Assembly: GCA_963697455.1 (NCBI GenBank)
Contig: CAVOOI010000005.1
Span: 1-24,870 of the forward strand
Source: JAFEDN01 sp963697455
GTDB taxonomy: Bacteria > Pseudomonadota > Gammaproteobacteria > Coxiellales > Coxiellaceae
DNA length: 24,870 nt
Reading direction: 5' to 3'
Position numbers and translations under genes: made by a program. The notes beneath the pieces were generated by a model that did not search any database, was not told the DNA's origin, and worked only from the letters and a program-made list of their open reading frames with translations. Below are positions 14,612 to 22,540 of the stretch, one piece after another (the stretch's first letter is position 1; each line of letters opens with the position of its first letter).

Positions 14612-17079
14612 AAAGCCTCCTGATCAATAAAATAATGTTCGCGCCAATAATTTGCCCATTCAGGAAAACCCTGGTCATTTAACCAAAAATAAACCCATTG
14701 CTCACCATGCTTGGCTTTATAATCAATTAATTTTAAACTCTTAGTTAAGGATAAACCGATAAACGCCAATGCTAAGGAGCGCGTTTCGCTAAAACCTAGA
14801 TCAATTAATCGATTACCATTAGGAGTAACTACATAGTAATGATGTTTAGGCATGGCTATTTCAGAGATAATTTCAATTTGACGGCTATTTAAGCCGATCT
14901 TTTCGTATATGCTTTTTATTTCGGATTCGACGTGCGGATTAGGTAAATAGACTTTGGTCGGGCAGGACTCTAAAACGACTGCACTGACGTCAGAAAGAGT
15001 TTTTTGACTAGGATTGTATAAATCAGTGAGCGATTGGGTGGCGAAAATAACCCGCGCATTCTTTTTGCGCAACGTCTTTAACCAGTCTTTTAATTTATTT
15101 GCGAACAACGGTTGCGATAAGTATAACCATGCCTCTTCTAGTATAATCAAGGTGGGTCGTAGAGAATGATCGGCGACAGTCGTTAAGCGCGCATCAATCC
15201 GATCAAATATATAAAATAAAACCGGCAGATAAACGTCAGGCTTTTGAGTTAGCAGCCAATTCATTTCAAAAGTTTGTAAGTAACTAGTTTGCAGTGAGTC
15301 TTCAGTGCTATCTAACAATTTCATTGGGCCATCAATTGTGTAGTATTGCAAGGCTGCACGTACCTCGGCGTTTTGGATTTGCGAACGTAAAACAGTTAAA
15401 TTTCGGTTAGCCTGGTGTGCAGGATCAGCCAATATTAGCACGCCGTTATGGATAGCGTTGCGCATAAGCGGTGTCAACTGGCCGCATTGCAGCAAAACTA
15501 GATTTTCAATAAAGTGAACTGCGCGCAATATTGCGCTATCGCTATCTAAATCAGTCAGCGGGCAAAAAATGGGGCTAGACTCGCAGAGATTATAATGGTG
15601 ACCGTTTAAGGCCAAAGTCAGTGCGCGATGTGAGCAGTCTTTGTCGAAAATGAAAATTTGCGCGGCGTCATATCGGAGAAACTGTGCAATTAAAAAATCT
15701 AGATAAGTCGATTTACCAGATCCTGTAGGCCCAAGGATAATTTGGTGGCCGATATCATCAACATCGAGATGAAATCGAAATGGTGTTTTCCCAGTCGTTG
15801 CCGCATAAAAAACTGGCGGAGAGTTTGCGGGTAGCAATGAAGTTTTAGGGCTGAAATATTCACCCGCCCAAATGCTATGTAGCGGTAAAATATGCGCCAA
15901 ATTAAGTGAATGTAAAAATAATCGTCTTGAATTACTACTGCCATGGCCAGGAATAGTGCCTAACCATGCTTCTAATCCATTCAATTCCTCCAGGTGACAG
16001 CTAAAACCATTTTGCTCTAGGTATTCGCGTAAAGCTCTTCCGGCTTGATTAAGTATCGGCAGTTCAGCATGGATCATGACAATAACACTGGTCCAGTAAC
16101 CAAAGCGAACACTTTGATTACTATTAATCGTGATTGCTTGGGTAATTTCTTCACTCATTTGTAAGGCATCGATATTTATTTTATTGCTGGATTTTCCAGA
16201 AATGGCTTCCTTAATAATCCCAGAAAAACCCTTAACTTTATTATTCCAGTTTTTTTGATGACGCCGCATCTCTCGTTCCGCAGTTCTTTCTCCGAGTGGA
16301 ATAAAGCGATTAGACCAGCGGTATTGGAGCGGATAGGCGCTCATTTCGTCAATTAGTCCAGGCGTGGTAGCAGTATTTAAATAACCGGTAATGGTTAAAG
16401 CATGGATGTATTTATTATCAATTCGCGGGATATATCCGCCTATCAAAGGTTTACGGCCCAAAATAACGTCTAGGTAACAACCATCAGGTGGCAAAGAAAT
16501 CGGCAGCAGTTCCCCAGTCAGGCAAGTATTCAGGTAAGACAATAGTTCAGAGCTGGTTAGTTTTGATAAGGTTAATTCATTACGGATAATGCCTATGCAA
16601 CGCTCTACCATATCTTTAAATTGGTTTAGTAAAGCCGTTAGCGAAGGCTGTTTTGATTCATCTTCTAAGTTTTGCACAAACCAGTGTTTGGTTTTATGAA
16701 CTAATGATAATGGAAACTTCCACACTAAAGTTAAAAACTGTAAATTTTCATAATGTTCTCCAATCGCTTGATAAGATTGCCTACGCTCGTCATCAATTAA
16801 TTTGGCTACTGAGTTTGGAAAGGCGCCACAAGGAGGATATGTTAAGCAAGGTACTCTGATAGTATCGACGTGCAACATCCAGCCGTCGTCTAGAAAAGTT
16901 AAGAAGCGATTGAAATGATTTGCAAGCGCATCTAATTCCGCGTGAGTAGCCGAATGGATATCGGGCCCTCGAAATTGGAAGGCTTGGACAAAAGCGCCAT
17001 CCTTATTAATAATAATGCCATCGTCAATGAAATGTGCGTAATTTAATAAATCGGCTAAGCTGGGGGAATGGTTATTCAT
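14593..17079 (-). CDS. trbE: Type IV secretion ATPase TrbE/VirB4
   Basis: TrbE is the large cytoplasmic ATPase that powers pilus assembly and substrate transfer. From the ATG at 17077-17079 it has 828 residues. The stop of trbD overlaps this start as ATGA, which favours it over a TTG seven codons upstream. The N-terminal half is the CagE/TrbE/VirB domain. Walker A G-P-T-G-S-G-K-S-T lies near 448 and Walker B L-I-I-L-E-E-A-W near 645, followed by the F-A-T-Q-S motif. Its length is normal for TrbE. It is intact and uninterrupted, unlike pilM and the ABC permease in this window. Confidence 0.97.
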   Translation of the reverse strand: MNNHSPSLADLLNYAHFIDDGIIINKDGAFVQAFQFRGPDIHSATHAELDALANHFNRFLTFLDDGWMLHVDTIRVPCLTYPPCGAFPNSVAKLIDDERRQSYQAIGEHYENLQFLTLVWKFPLSLVHKTKHWFVQNLEDESKQPSLTALLNQFKDMVERCIGIIRNELTLSKLTSSELLSYLNTCLTGELLPISLPPDGCYLDVILGRKPLIGGYIPRIDNKYIHALTITGYLNTATTPGLIDEMSAYPLQYRWSNRFIPLGERTAEREMRRHQKNWNNKVKGFSGIIKEAISGKSSNKINIDALQMSEEITQAITINSNQSVRFGYWTSVIVMIHAELPILNQAGRALREYLEQNGFSCHLEELNGLEAWLGTIPGHGSSNSRRLFLHSLNLAHILPLHSIWAGEYFSPKTSLLPANSPPVFYAATTGKTPFRFHLDVDDIGHQIILGPTGSGKSTYLDFLIAQFLRYDAAQIFIFDKDCSHRALTLALNGHHYNLCESSPIFCPLTDLDSDSAILRAVHFIENLVLLQCGQLTPLMRNAIHNGVLILADPAHQANRNLTVLRSQIQNAEVRAALQYYTIDGPMKLLDSTEDSLQTSYLQTFEMNWLLTQKPDVYLPVLFYIFDRIDARLTTVADHSLRPTLIILEEAWLYLSQPLFANKLKDWLKTLRKKNARVIFATQSLTDLYNPSQKTLSDVSAVVLESCPTKVYLPNPHVESEIKSIYEKIGLNSRQIEIISEIAMPKHHYYVVTPNGNRLIDLGFSETRSLALAFIGLSLTKSLKLIDYKAKHGEQWVYFWLNDQGFPEWANYWREHYFIDQEALCATCK

Positions 17080-17396
17080 AGAGGCACACTGATTGAGCAA
17101 CTGATGGTTTTGCCTAAAATTTTGGGTTGTCCGCAGTAGTAACTATGATAATGAATAAAACGCCGATATAGTATTAACATTTGCGGATCAACTCGAGTCA
17201 GCAATAATCCTGCCGTATATCCTATTAAAAAAATCAGGATCGCGATTAAATCCATTATCGGAGCTAAATGTCCTGAAAATGCGATAGGTAGACTTAATCC
17301 GATTAATAAAAAAAATAGCGAACGCTCAACACCTAAAATTAAAATAGGCCGATTGAATGATTTAAAGAAAGGAGCGGGTGTGCCACGATTTATCAT
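17076..17396 (-). CDS. trbD: Type IV secretion protein TrbD/VirB3
   Basis: This small inner-membrane T4SS protein (PF05101) works with the VirB4-type ATPase in pilus assembly. It has 106 residues. The characteristic N-terminal block is R-G-T-P-A-P-F-F-K-S-F-N-R-P, followed by two adjacent hydrophobic segments (about 22-40 and 45-65) and a cytoplasmic tail with D-P-Q-M-L-I-L-Y-R-R. It follows trbC after 9 bases and overlaps trbE by four bases (ATGA). Confidence 0.92.
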   Translation of the reverse strand: MINRGTPAPFFKSFNRPILILGVERSLFFLLIGLSLPIAFSGHLAPIMDLIAILIFLIGYTAGLLLTRVDPQMLILYRRFIHYHSYYCGQPKILGKTISCSISVPL

Positions 17397-17405
17397 TTTC
17401 TCACC

Positions 17406-17732
17406 TTAAAAAGTTGCGCCGGCGCCGAACATGTGATTCAAAAAAGAGACTGCCGCAAAAGCAATGCTCAACCATAAAACGATATTGATAATTTTTTTAA
17501 AACCATCTCCCCATTCGCCGAACGCGAGCATCATACAAGTAATCGCAACCATAATAATTGATATGGAGGTGAGAACCGGGCCGCTGATGGATTTTTGCAG
17601 CATATCTAATGTAGATTCAAACGGGAGGTTTTCACTTCCTGTAGTTCCTGCATAAGTTATCGAAGTAAAATTGAAGAGTCCGTAACCTAAGGCAGAAGCC
17701 TTAAGCCAACTTTTCCAATAAAAATTTCTCAT
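17406..17732 (-). CDS. trbC: Type IV pilin TrbC/VirB2, predicted to be cyclised
   Basis: TrbC is the major conjugative-type pilin. From the ATG at 17730-17732 (AAGGAG six bases upstream) it has 108 residues; a TTG two codons earlier is less likely. A signal peptide ends T-Y-A at residue 28. The mature start G-T-T-G-S-E-N-L-P-F-E-S aligns with RP4 TrbC (G-S-L-P-Y-E-S region), followed by I-S-G-P-V and two membrane helices. In RP4 the mature C-terminal glycine lies in F-F-G-R-G and is joined head-to-tail by TraF after loss of four residues. Here M-F-G-A-G is followed by only A-T-F. The predicted cyclic product is therefore about 77 residues, against 78 in RP4. RP4 also has a long C-terminal extension, which is missing here. 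Confidence 0.93.
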   Translation of the reverse strand: MRNFYWKSWLKASALGYGLFNFTSITYAGTTGSENLPFESTLDMLQKSISGPVLTSISIIMVAITCMMLAFGEWGDGFKKIINIVLWLSIAFAAVSFLNHMFGAGATF

Positions 17733-18666
17733 GTGCAACTCCTTTAATTGTGACGATTTCTTCTAAAAAACCATTTTGATGACCGTGCCGGCCAATAACG
17801 ATTACGGCATCTAATGTGTATTGAAGCAATGACCACGGCGGTTTAGTTAGGCCTGCTTCCATGGATAGATCGGCGAGACGTTGAATGGCTTCCGCGGCGC
17901 CATTAGCGTGAATAGTGCTAATTCCACCGGGACAGCCGGTATTCCAGGCTTTTAATAACTCGAGCGCTTCTGCTCCGCGTACTTCGCCAATCAAAATTCG
18001 GTCAGGACGCATGCGCATGGCGGCATGTAATAAATTGCGCATAGTCACTGACTCAGATGTCAGCATCGCTACGCAATTACGTGCTTTACATTGCAGTTCT
18101 GGCAAATCTTCTAAAATCAGCAAACGTTGCTGTGGGGAAAACTTAACCGCTTCGTCAATCAGGGTATTAGTGAGGGTGGTTTTGCCAGATCCAGGTCCTC
18201 CACAGACTAAAATATTTTTTCTATTCCTAATTAAATCTCGCAAAGTGGTCACTTGCTGTTGCGTGAAACCTTGATGTTCGATGTAGTCTTCTAAACTATA
18301 AACAACTTCACTGCGTTTCCGAATTGTAAAACAAGGCGCAGCAACAATAGGTGGTATTGCTCCGGAAAAACGTTCGCCTTTCATAACTGCGAAATAAGGT
18401 AAATTTGCTTCTAAACGCGGTTGGTGCGAAGAAATAGCAAGATTATGAATGCCAGCGACACTATTTAATATTGAAAGCGAGCGCATGGGGGATAGATTGC
18501 CAGCATTACTTTGTCCGGATTTTTTGGAGTCTATCCAGAGTTCTCCGTTAGGATTTAACATTATTTCATGCACATCGGAATCCTGCAAAAAATCGATAAT
18601 ATTTTCGCCTAGATCACTATACAATTTATTATATAAGCGATGATTACTTTCAGATAAAACCGGCAT
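17701..18666 (-). CDS. trbB: Type IV secretion ATPase TrbB/VirB11
   Basis: TrbB is a hexameric secretion ATPase of the VirB11/PilT superfamily at the cytoplasmic entrance of the T4SS. It has 321 residues with Walker A G-G-P-G-S-G-K-T at 156-163, the Asp-box L-L-I-L-E-D-L-P-E-L near 187, Walker B I-L-I-G-E-V-R-G and the His-box G-G-I-S-T-I-H-A-N. AGGAGA seven bases upstream supports the start at 18666. It is the first trb gene and follows traF after a 79-base gap, the largest in this gene train. It overlaps trbC by 32 bases. The gap could hold an internal promoter, but I see no convincing one. Confidence 0.96.
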   Translation of the reverse strand: MPVLSESNHRLYNKLYSDLGENIIDFLQDSDVHEIMLNPNGELWIDSKKSGQSNAGNLSPMRSLSILNSVAGIHNLAISSHQPRLEANLPYFAVMKGERFSGAIPPIVAAPCFTIRKRSEVVYSLEDYIEHQGFTQQQVTTLRDLIRNRKNILVCGGPGSGKTTLTNTLIDEAVKFSPQQRLLILEDLPELQCKARNCVAMLTSESVTMRNLLHAAMRMRPDRILIGEVRGAEALELLKAWNTGCPGGISTIHANGAAEAIQRLADLSMEAGLTKPPWSLLQYTLDAVIVIGRHGHQNGFLEEIVTIKGVAHEKFLLEKLA

Positions 18667-18745
18667 GAAAATTCTCCTAAATAAAACAGGAGTAGTTTGT
18701 CTAATTTATTTTTATCGAGCAATACAGTAATTTTTCAGAAATTGC

Positions 18746-19252
18746 TTACCAAACTAATAATGGGGATAAGTGTTCAATTATTTGATTTGAAGATACGGGT
18801 CCCCAATATCGAGAGTCCCATGAATCAAGATGATGAGTTCCTATTAACCAATAAGAATTATTTGCAATATAAATTCCGCGGGGAAAAACGGCGAGCGGTT
18901 TTGAATTTTTATCTTGATAGAAAGTCTTATAAAAATAGGGGGTATAGTTTACTAGCAAGTAGTTATCAGTTAATTCTATTCGATCTCCCGGAATGGCGAT
19001 CACTTGCTTAATTAAAGGGAGAGAACCATTGCAAGCAGAGCCTGGTTTTAAAAAATGCCGTTGCAATCCTAAGTTAGTATGGAATTTGTCTAAGCAAATC
19101 GCAACGATATCACCGCGTTGAACCGTGGAAAAATTTTTTATATAAATACCCAGTGGCATGCTAGGGGAGATGTTAATGATGATACCAAAAATAATTTCGA
19201 GACTGTAAAAAATTGCCATAATTAGCAATATTGTAAACTTTTTAGTATGCAT
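18746..19252 (-). CDS. traF: Conjugative pilin peptidase/cyclase TraF (S26 family)
   Basis: This signal-peptidase-like serine protease in RP4 trims and circularises the TrbC pilin. It has 168 residues, against 178 in RP4. One N-terminal membrane helix (about 6-28) is followed by the catalytic serine S31 in S-P-S-M-P-L-G-I-Y. The general-base lysine is K82 in L-I-K-Q-V-I-A-I-P-G-D, and the acidic residue is D146 in D-S-R-Y-W-G-P-V. All three catalytic positions known for TraF (Ser/Lys/Asp) are thus present. It lies between the secretin and trbB. It starts 3 bases after the secretin stop with no visible Shine-Dalgarno, so it is probably translated by coupling to the secretin gene. Confidence 0.92.
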   Translation of the reverse strand: MHTKKFTILLIMAIFYSLEIIFGIIINISPSMPLGIYIKNFSTVQRGDIVAICLDKFHTNLGLQRHFLKPGSACNGSLPLIKQVIAIPGDRIELTDNYLLVNYTPYFYKTFYQDKNSKPLAVFPRGIYIANNSYWLIGTHHLDSWDSRYWGPVSSNQIIEHLSPLLVW

Positions 19253-19255
19253 AAA

Positions 19256-20137
19256 TCAGTTGAGGATGACCGGCGTCACGAAAACTAAAAGCTGTTTACG
19301 GTCATGGGATTGTTTTTGGTAGCTAAACAGTGCGCCTAAAAAAGGGATTTTACTTAAGAAAGGGATTCCTTGGCGTTCACCCGACTTATCCTCTTGCAAT
19401 ACCCCTCCCAGAACTAAAGTGTGGTTATTTTTTACCCGAACCTGAGTTTTTAATTGCTGGGTACTGATTGCCGGCGCTCCATTAATAGTTAAATCGCTCA
19501 CTTGGTCTTGATTAATGACTAAATGCAACAAAATGGATTGATTCGGCTGTATTTCAGGAGTCACTTGCAGACGTAGAACTGCCTTTTTAAAAGTGACGCT
19601 AGTCCCGCCACCCTCAGTTGATTGTTGATAAGGCACTTCTTGCCCGGCTTCAATAATAGCGGGTTGTTTGTCTAGCGTAACGAGTTGTGGATCAGAAATC
19701 AGTTGCACATGGCCAGCTTTTTCTAAAGCGCTCAACGTGGCATTCAACACAATGCTTTGGCCCAATGCGGCAATCGGAATAATAAAATCACTAGAATTTC
19801 CATCCGGGTTAGGTAAATTCATGTTAAAGCCGCCCGGCGTAATTAATGAATTAGCAGAGGTACTAAAGCTGAGGCCCAGTTCGCGACTGTAATTGTGATC
19901 AATATTAACGATGTGCGCTTTAATTAAAATTTGCTGAGGGGGAGCTGAAGTATGGGCGCGAGATTTCACTGGTTGCCGATTGTGCGCCATTAGCAATCGG
20001 TTGGAGGTCAAGAAAGAGGAATTCTCTGCAACAGGAATTCCCGAGGCGGGTGTTTTATTTGATTCCGCATAAACAGTTGCGGTTATAAATAGTAAATAGA
20101 AAACAATCAGGAACGTGTACGAATTATTTGGAGTCAT
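19256..20137 (-). CDS. pilQ: Short PilQ-like secretin
   Basis: This is an outer-membrane secretin, the ring-forming channel of type IV pili and type II secretion. It has only 293 residues, while PilQ is usually 500-750. A signal peptide ends near V-Y-A-E. After a linker of about 45 residues comes Q-Q-I-L-I-K-A-H-I-V-N-I-D, the start of the last periplasmic domain. The secretin domain (PF00263) is complete: V-Q-L-I-S-D-P-Q-L-V-T, E-A-G-Q-E-V-P-Y-Q, L-Q-V-T-P-E-I, L-V-L-G-G-V-L and the closing G-I-P-F-L-S-K-I-P-F-L-G-A-L-F. The AMIN domains and the N0/STN domain are missing. No pilP gene separates it from pilO, with which it overlaps by 14 bases. Confidence 0.92.
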   Translation of the reverse strand: MTPNNSYTFLIVFYLLFITATVYAESNKTPASGIPVAENSSFLTSNRLLMAHNRQPVKSRAHTSAPPQQILIKAHIVNIDHNYSRELGLSFSTSANSLITPGGFNMNLPNPDGNSSDFIIPIAALGQSIVLNATLSALEKAGHVQLISDPQLVTLDKQPAIIEAGQEVPYQQSTEGGGTSVTFKKAVLRLQVTPEIQPNQSILLHLVINQDQVSDLTINGAPAISTQQLKTQVRVKNNHTLVLGGVLQEDKSGERQGIPFLSKIPFLGALFSYQKQSHDRKQLLVFVTPVILN

Positions 20138-20666
20138 AGTAAGCAGCCAAGGTTATTTGCAAATGAATGCCGGCTGTAGTGGTGGTTAATTCTAATTGTT
20201 GAATCTCTATTAGCCAGGATTGATGCATCATTAATTGTAAAAAACTTAAAATTTTCGATTCAGCGCCGCTGATTTCAATACTGAATATTTGTTGGTCCAA
20301 ATTTGCGGCGAATTGATGCGTTTGGGGAGTTAAAGATAAAATTTGTAATTCATGAGTTTTAGCTAATAATGAGATTTTCCGGTAAAGTTCAGCTAGAGTT
20401 AATTTTTGATGTAATGCTTGTAAAGAAACCAGATAGGGATAACGCAATAAGATAATATCTTGCTGCAATTGTTGACGCCGTACCGCTACTAATCTTCGCT
20501 CGCCCCATTGTTGATTTAAACTCGTGGTTTGCGTGTGTAAGTAACGTATTTTTTTATAAACGGGCGCGATAAAGATGATAGCGTTACTTAAAGCAAACAA
20601 TCCACAGATTCCTGAAAACAGGCAGATTTTTAAGCCAGAACGCCAATGGTTAAAAGTGAATGGCAT
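20124..20666 (-). CDS. pilO: Type IV pilus inner-membrane alignment protein PilO-like
   Basis: This bitopic inner-membrane protein pairs with PilN in the alignment subcomplex that joins the pilus motor to the secretin. It has 180 residues: a short cytoplasmic start, one membrane helix (about 12-34), a coiled-coil stretch rich in Q and L (about 40-75) and a ferredoxin-like periplasmic domain containing I-E-I-S-G-A-E-S-K-I-L-S-F-L. The assignment rests on size, topology and position directly after pilN. Sequence similarity to PilO is weak, as is usual for the family, and an MshJ/GspM-type protein is possible. It adjoins pilN with no gap. Confidence 0.8.
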   Translation of the reverse strand: MPFTFNHWRSGLKICLFSGICGLFALSNAIIFIAPVYKKIRYLHTQTTSLNQQWGERRLVAVRRQQLQQDIILLRYPYLVSLQALHQKLTLAELYRKISLLAKTHELQILSLTPQTHQFAANLDQQIFSIEISGAESKILSFLQLMMHQSWLIEIQQLELTTTTAGIHLQITLAAYYDSK

Positions 20667-21203
20667 TTAAGAGGATCCTTGGGCTCGAATAGCTTGAATT
20701 GTAAACCGAATGGTGGGAGTCTCATTATCCTTGTCGAGTTTTTCCAAAATCACTTGTGAAAACAGCTGGCTATTTTCTAATGATTTGATAACCGATCCAA
20801 TCCACTCGGAAAATTCCGTTCTACCTTCGATATGTAATTCTGGCCCTACCCAGGATAGGCGGGTGAGTTCAATATTTTCTGGTAATCTCTGTTGCAAAAA
20901 TCGCCACTCTTTCCAAAAATAAGTTTGGTTAGAATGAATGGCTTGAATTAGCTTGATTTGCTGTGAAGTGGCTTGGTAATCAACGGTTAATTTATTTAAA
21001 TCGTTGGGAACTGAAATGGCGGTTATTTCTTGAGATAAATGCGCATTACGCAATTGATAAATATTTACCAGATAGTTTAAGAAACTATGTGTGGCCAATG
21101 CGAGAATCAAAATAATGATTAAGCTCATTAGTAACCATAAGCCATATTGGCGAGTTTGGCGCTTGGCTTGGTTTTCGCGCCATAATAATAAATTAATTGC
21201 CAT
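20667..21203 (-). CDS. pilN: Type IV pilus inner-membrane alignment protein PilN
   Basis: This bitopic inner-membrane protein uses its N-terminal cytoplasmic peptide to bind PilM. It has 178 residues and begins M-A-I-N-L-L-L-W-R-E, matching the I-N-L-L-P-W-R motif that docks onto PilM. A membrane helix (about 22-45), a coiled coil and a periplasmic domain (PF05137) with L-P-E-N-I-E-L-T-R-L-S-W, a G-R-T-E-F-S-E-W segment and a terminal strand follow. It overlaps the pilM end by 11 bases. Presence of the docking motif means the PilM-PilN contact is likely preserved. Confidence 0.88.
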   Translation of the reverse strand: MAINLLLWRENQAKRQTRQYGLWLLMSLIIILILALATHSFLNYLVNIYQLRNAHLSQEITAISVPNDLNKLTVDYQATSQQIKLIQAIHSNQTYFWKEWRFLQQRLPENIELTRLSWVGPELHIEGRTEFSEWIGSVIKSLENSQLFSQVILEKLDKDNETPTIRFTIQAIRAQGSS

Positions 21204-22024
21204 AAGTTGCTAATCCTATACTACAAAACTCCTGCGGTTGAATGGGGTCGTGAATTTTCCAAATATTGGAATCTAATGTCGCAGTTTTTAGAGTTAAATT
21301 TTCACGGCACACATCCAGGTTAGCAGTCAACAAGAATGCCTGCGCTAAAGGATGTTGTGGATACATTCCATTATAAAACTGGAGCAAAGATGTCCAAATC
21401 TCTATTAGTGATTGAGTAGATGAATACGCGGTGGTTTTGACATAGATGAGCTGTGCCGCTTTGAATGTGATAAGCACTAATTCTGTTGCCTTCAACCAAA
21501 GCAATGCTTGGCATTTATCAGCTTGATAACCTTCGAAAGTGCAAGCAAGGCGCACCAGCGCCAAAATATCAACATCCACTGCACGCACCTGAAATCCGCA
21601 GCTATTGCAAAACTGTAGCCAATTAGCCACATTTTCTCGTGGCGTTGCGGTTACGCGCAAACAGGTTTGATGCTCGACAGCGTCGCAAAAATAGCGGGTT
21701 CAAAATCTATTACCCAATGATTTTCCGGCATGCCAAACAGAAACGCCGCTTGTTGTTGCAGATATTGATAAATTTCACTGTTACTTAAACTAAATCAACC
21801 CAAATTTCTTTCATTAATACTTGATGATAAGGCAAACTAAAAACGGTGTGCCGGATAGAACGGTTAATGCTACGGCGTGCTTGCTGCAAGATTGGGTGAA
21901 TACTATTCAACGTTATTGGAAAAGTCATGGTATCCAAGAGCAGCCAACTCGTTTTATGTTTAGCTACTACAGCCAAATGCAGTTCCTTTTCATTAATCTC
22001 TATACCAATACGATATTTTTTCAT
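21193..22024 (-). CDS. pilM: Type IV pilus assembly ATPase PilM (actin-like), two frame breaks
   Basis: PilM is a cytoplasmic FtsA/actin-like protein that forms the ring beneath PilN and PilO. The N-terminal part (22024 to about 21790) reads I-G-I-E-I-N-E-K-E-L-H-L, then S-L-P-Y-H-Q-V-L-M-K. The middle (about 21789 to 21700) reads Q-Q-A-A-F-L-F-G-M-P, then V-I-D-F-E in a second frame. The C-terminal part (21699 to 21193) reads V-T-A-T-P-R-E-N-V, V-D-V-D-I-L-A-L-V-R in a third frame. Adding one A near 21790 and one A near 21699 restores a continuous protein of about 277 residues, shorter than PilM (about 350) and closer to MshI. Both losses are in A runs, so homopolymer error is as likely as real decay. 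Confidence 0.85.
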
Positions 22025-22212
22025 AAGTGATCAGTTTAAACGGAATTATTCGTCACAATACCGGGATTTTTGCTACAAAGAGTATTAAGAGTATTTTAAT
22101 ATTAGGCTGTTATTATCTTGGTACATAACAAGGTGTGACTCTCAATACTAATTGAAAGTTTTTATAAGGAAGTTGCCGAAACCAATTTTACTTATCAAAA
22201 CAACAGGTTAGT
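22025..22212. promoter_or_regulatory. Divergent intergenic region between pilM and an unknown ORF
   Basis: This 188-base AT-rich region must carry the promoter of the pilM-trbI gene train on the minus strand and of the small ORF on the plus strand. A short direct repeat AGAGTATT occurs twice within 22078-22100, a possible regulator site. I could not find a hexamer pair good enough to name a promoter on either strand. Confidence 0.35.
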
Positions 22213-22539
22213 ATGAAAAAAAGCTCAATGCACCGTATAGTATCGCCACTCGAATCTTTTACTAATACTTATAAAGGCACTAGTAGTTGGCAAACCGACC
22301 CTCATTTCATTACTTCTCCAGACCAATTGTCAAACCAACTCACTAAACTAAATGAGAGCCGGTTTGTGATTGATGCTGGAACCGGAGAATTGATTTTTGG
22401 AAGCGCTGAGCTCGACGCCAATCATTGCACATTAGCTACTACAGTTATTTCCGGAGGTTTTTTCTGCAGTATGCGTTCAGAGGAAACCGCTAAAATTAAA
22501 AGCCAGATAAATGCACAGAAAGACTATAAAAGTCGATAA
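22213..22539 (+). CDS. Hypothetical protein (108 residues)
   Basis: No family is recognised. The predicted product is soluble, polar and rich in S, T and N, with a more conserved-looking centre F-V-I-D-A-G-T-G-E-L-I-F-G-S-A-E-L. The C-terminus is lysine-rich and charged. A weak ribosome site (ACAGG) precedes the ATG. It is divergent from the pil/trb genes, which invites the idea of a regulator or secreted substrate, but nothing in the sequence demonstrates either. Composition matches the gammaproteobacterial part of the contig. Confidence 0.5.
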   Translation: MKKSSMHRIVSPLESFTNTYKGTSSWQTDPHFITSPDQLSNQLTKLNESRFVIDAGTGELIFGSAELDANHCTLATTVISGGFFCSMRSEETAKIKSQINAQKDYKSR

Positions 22540-22540
22540 C

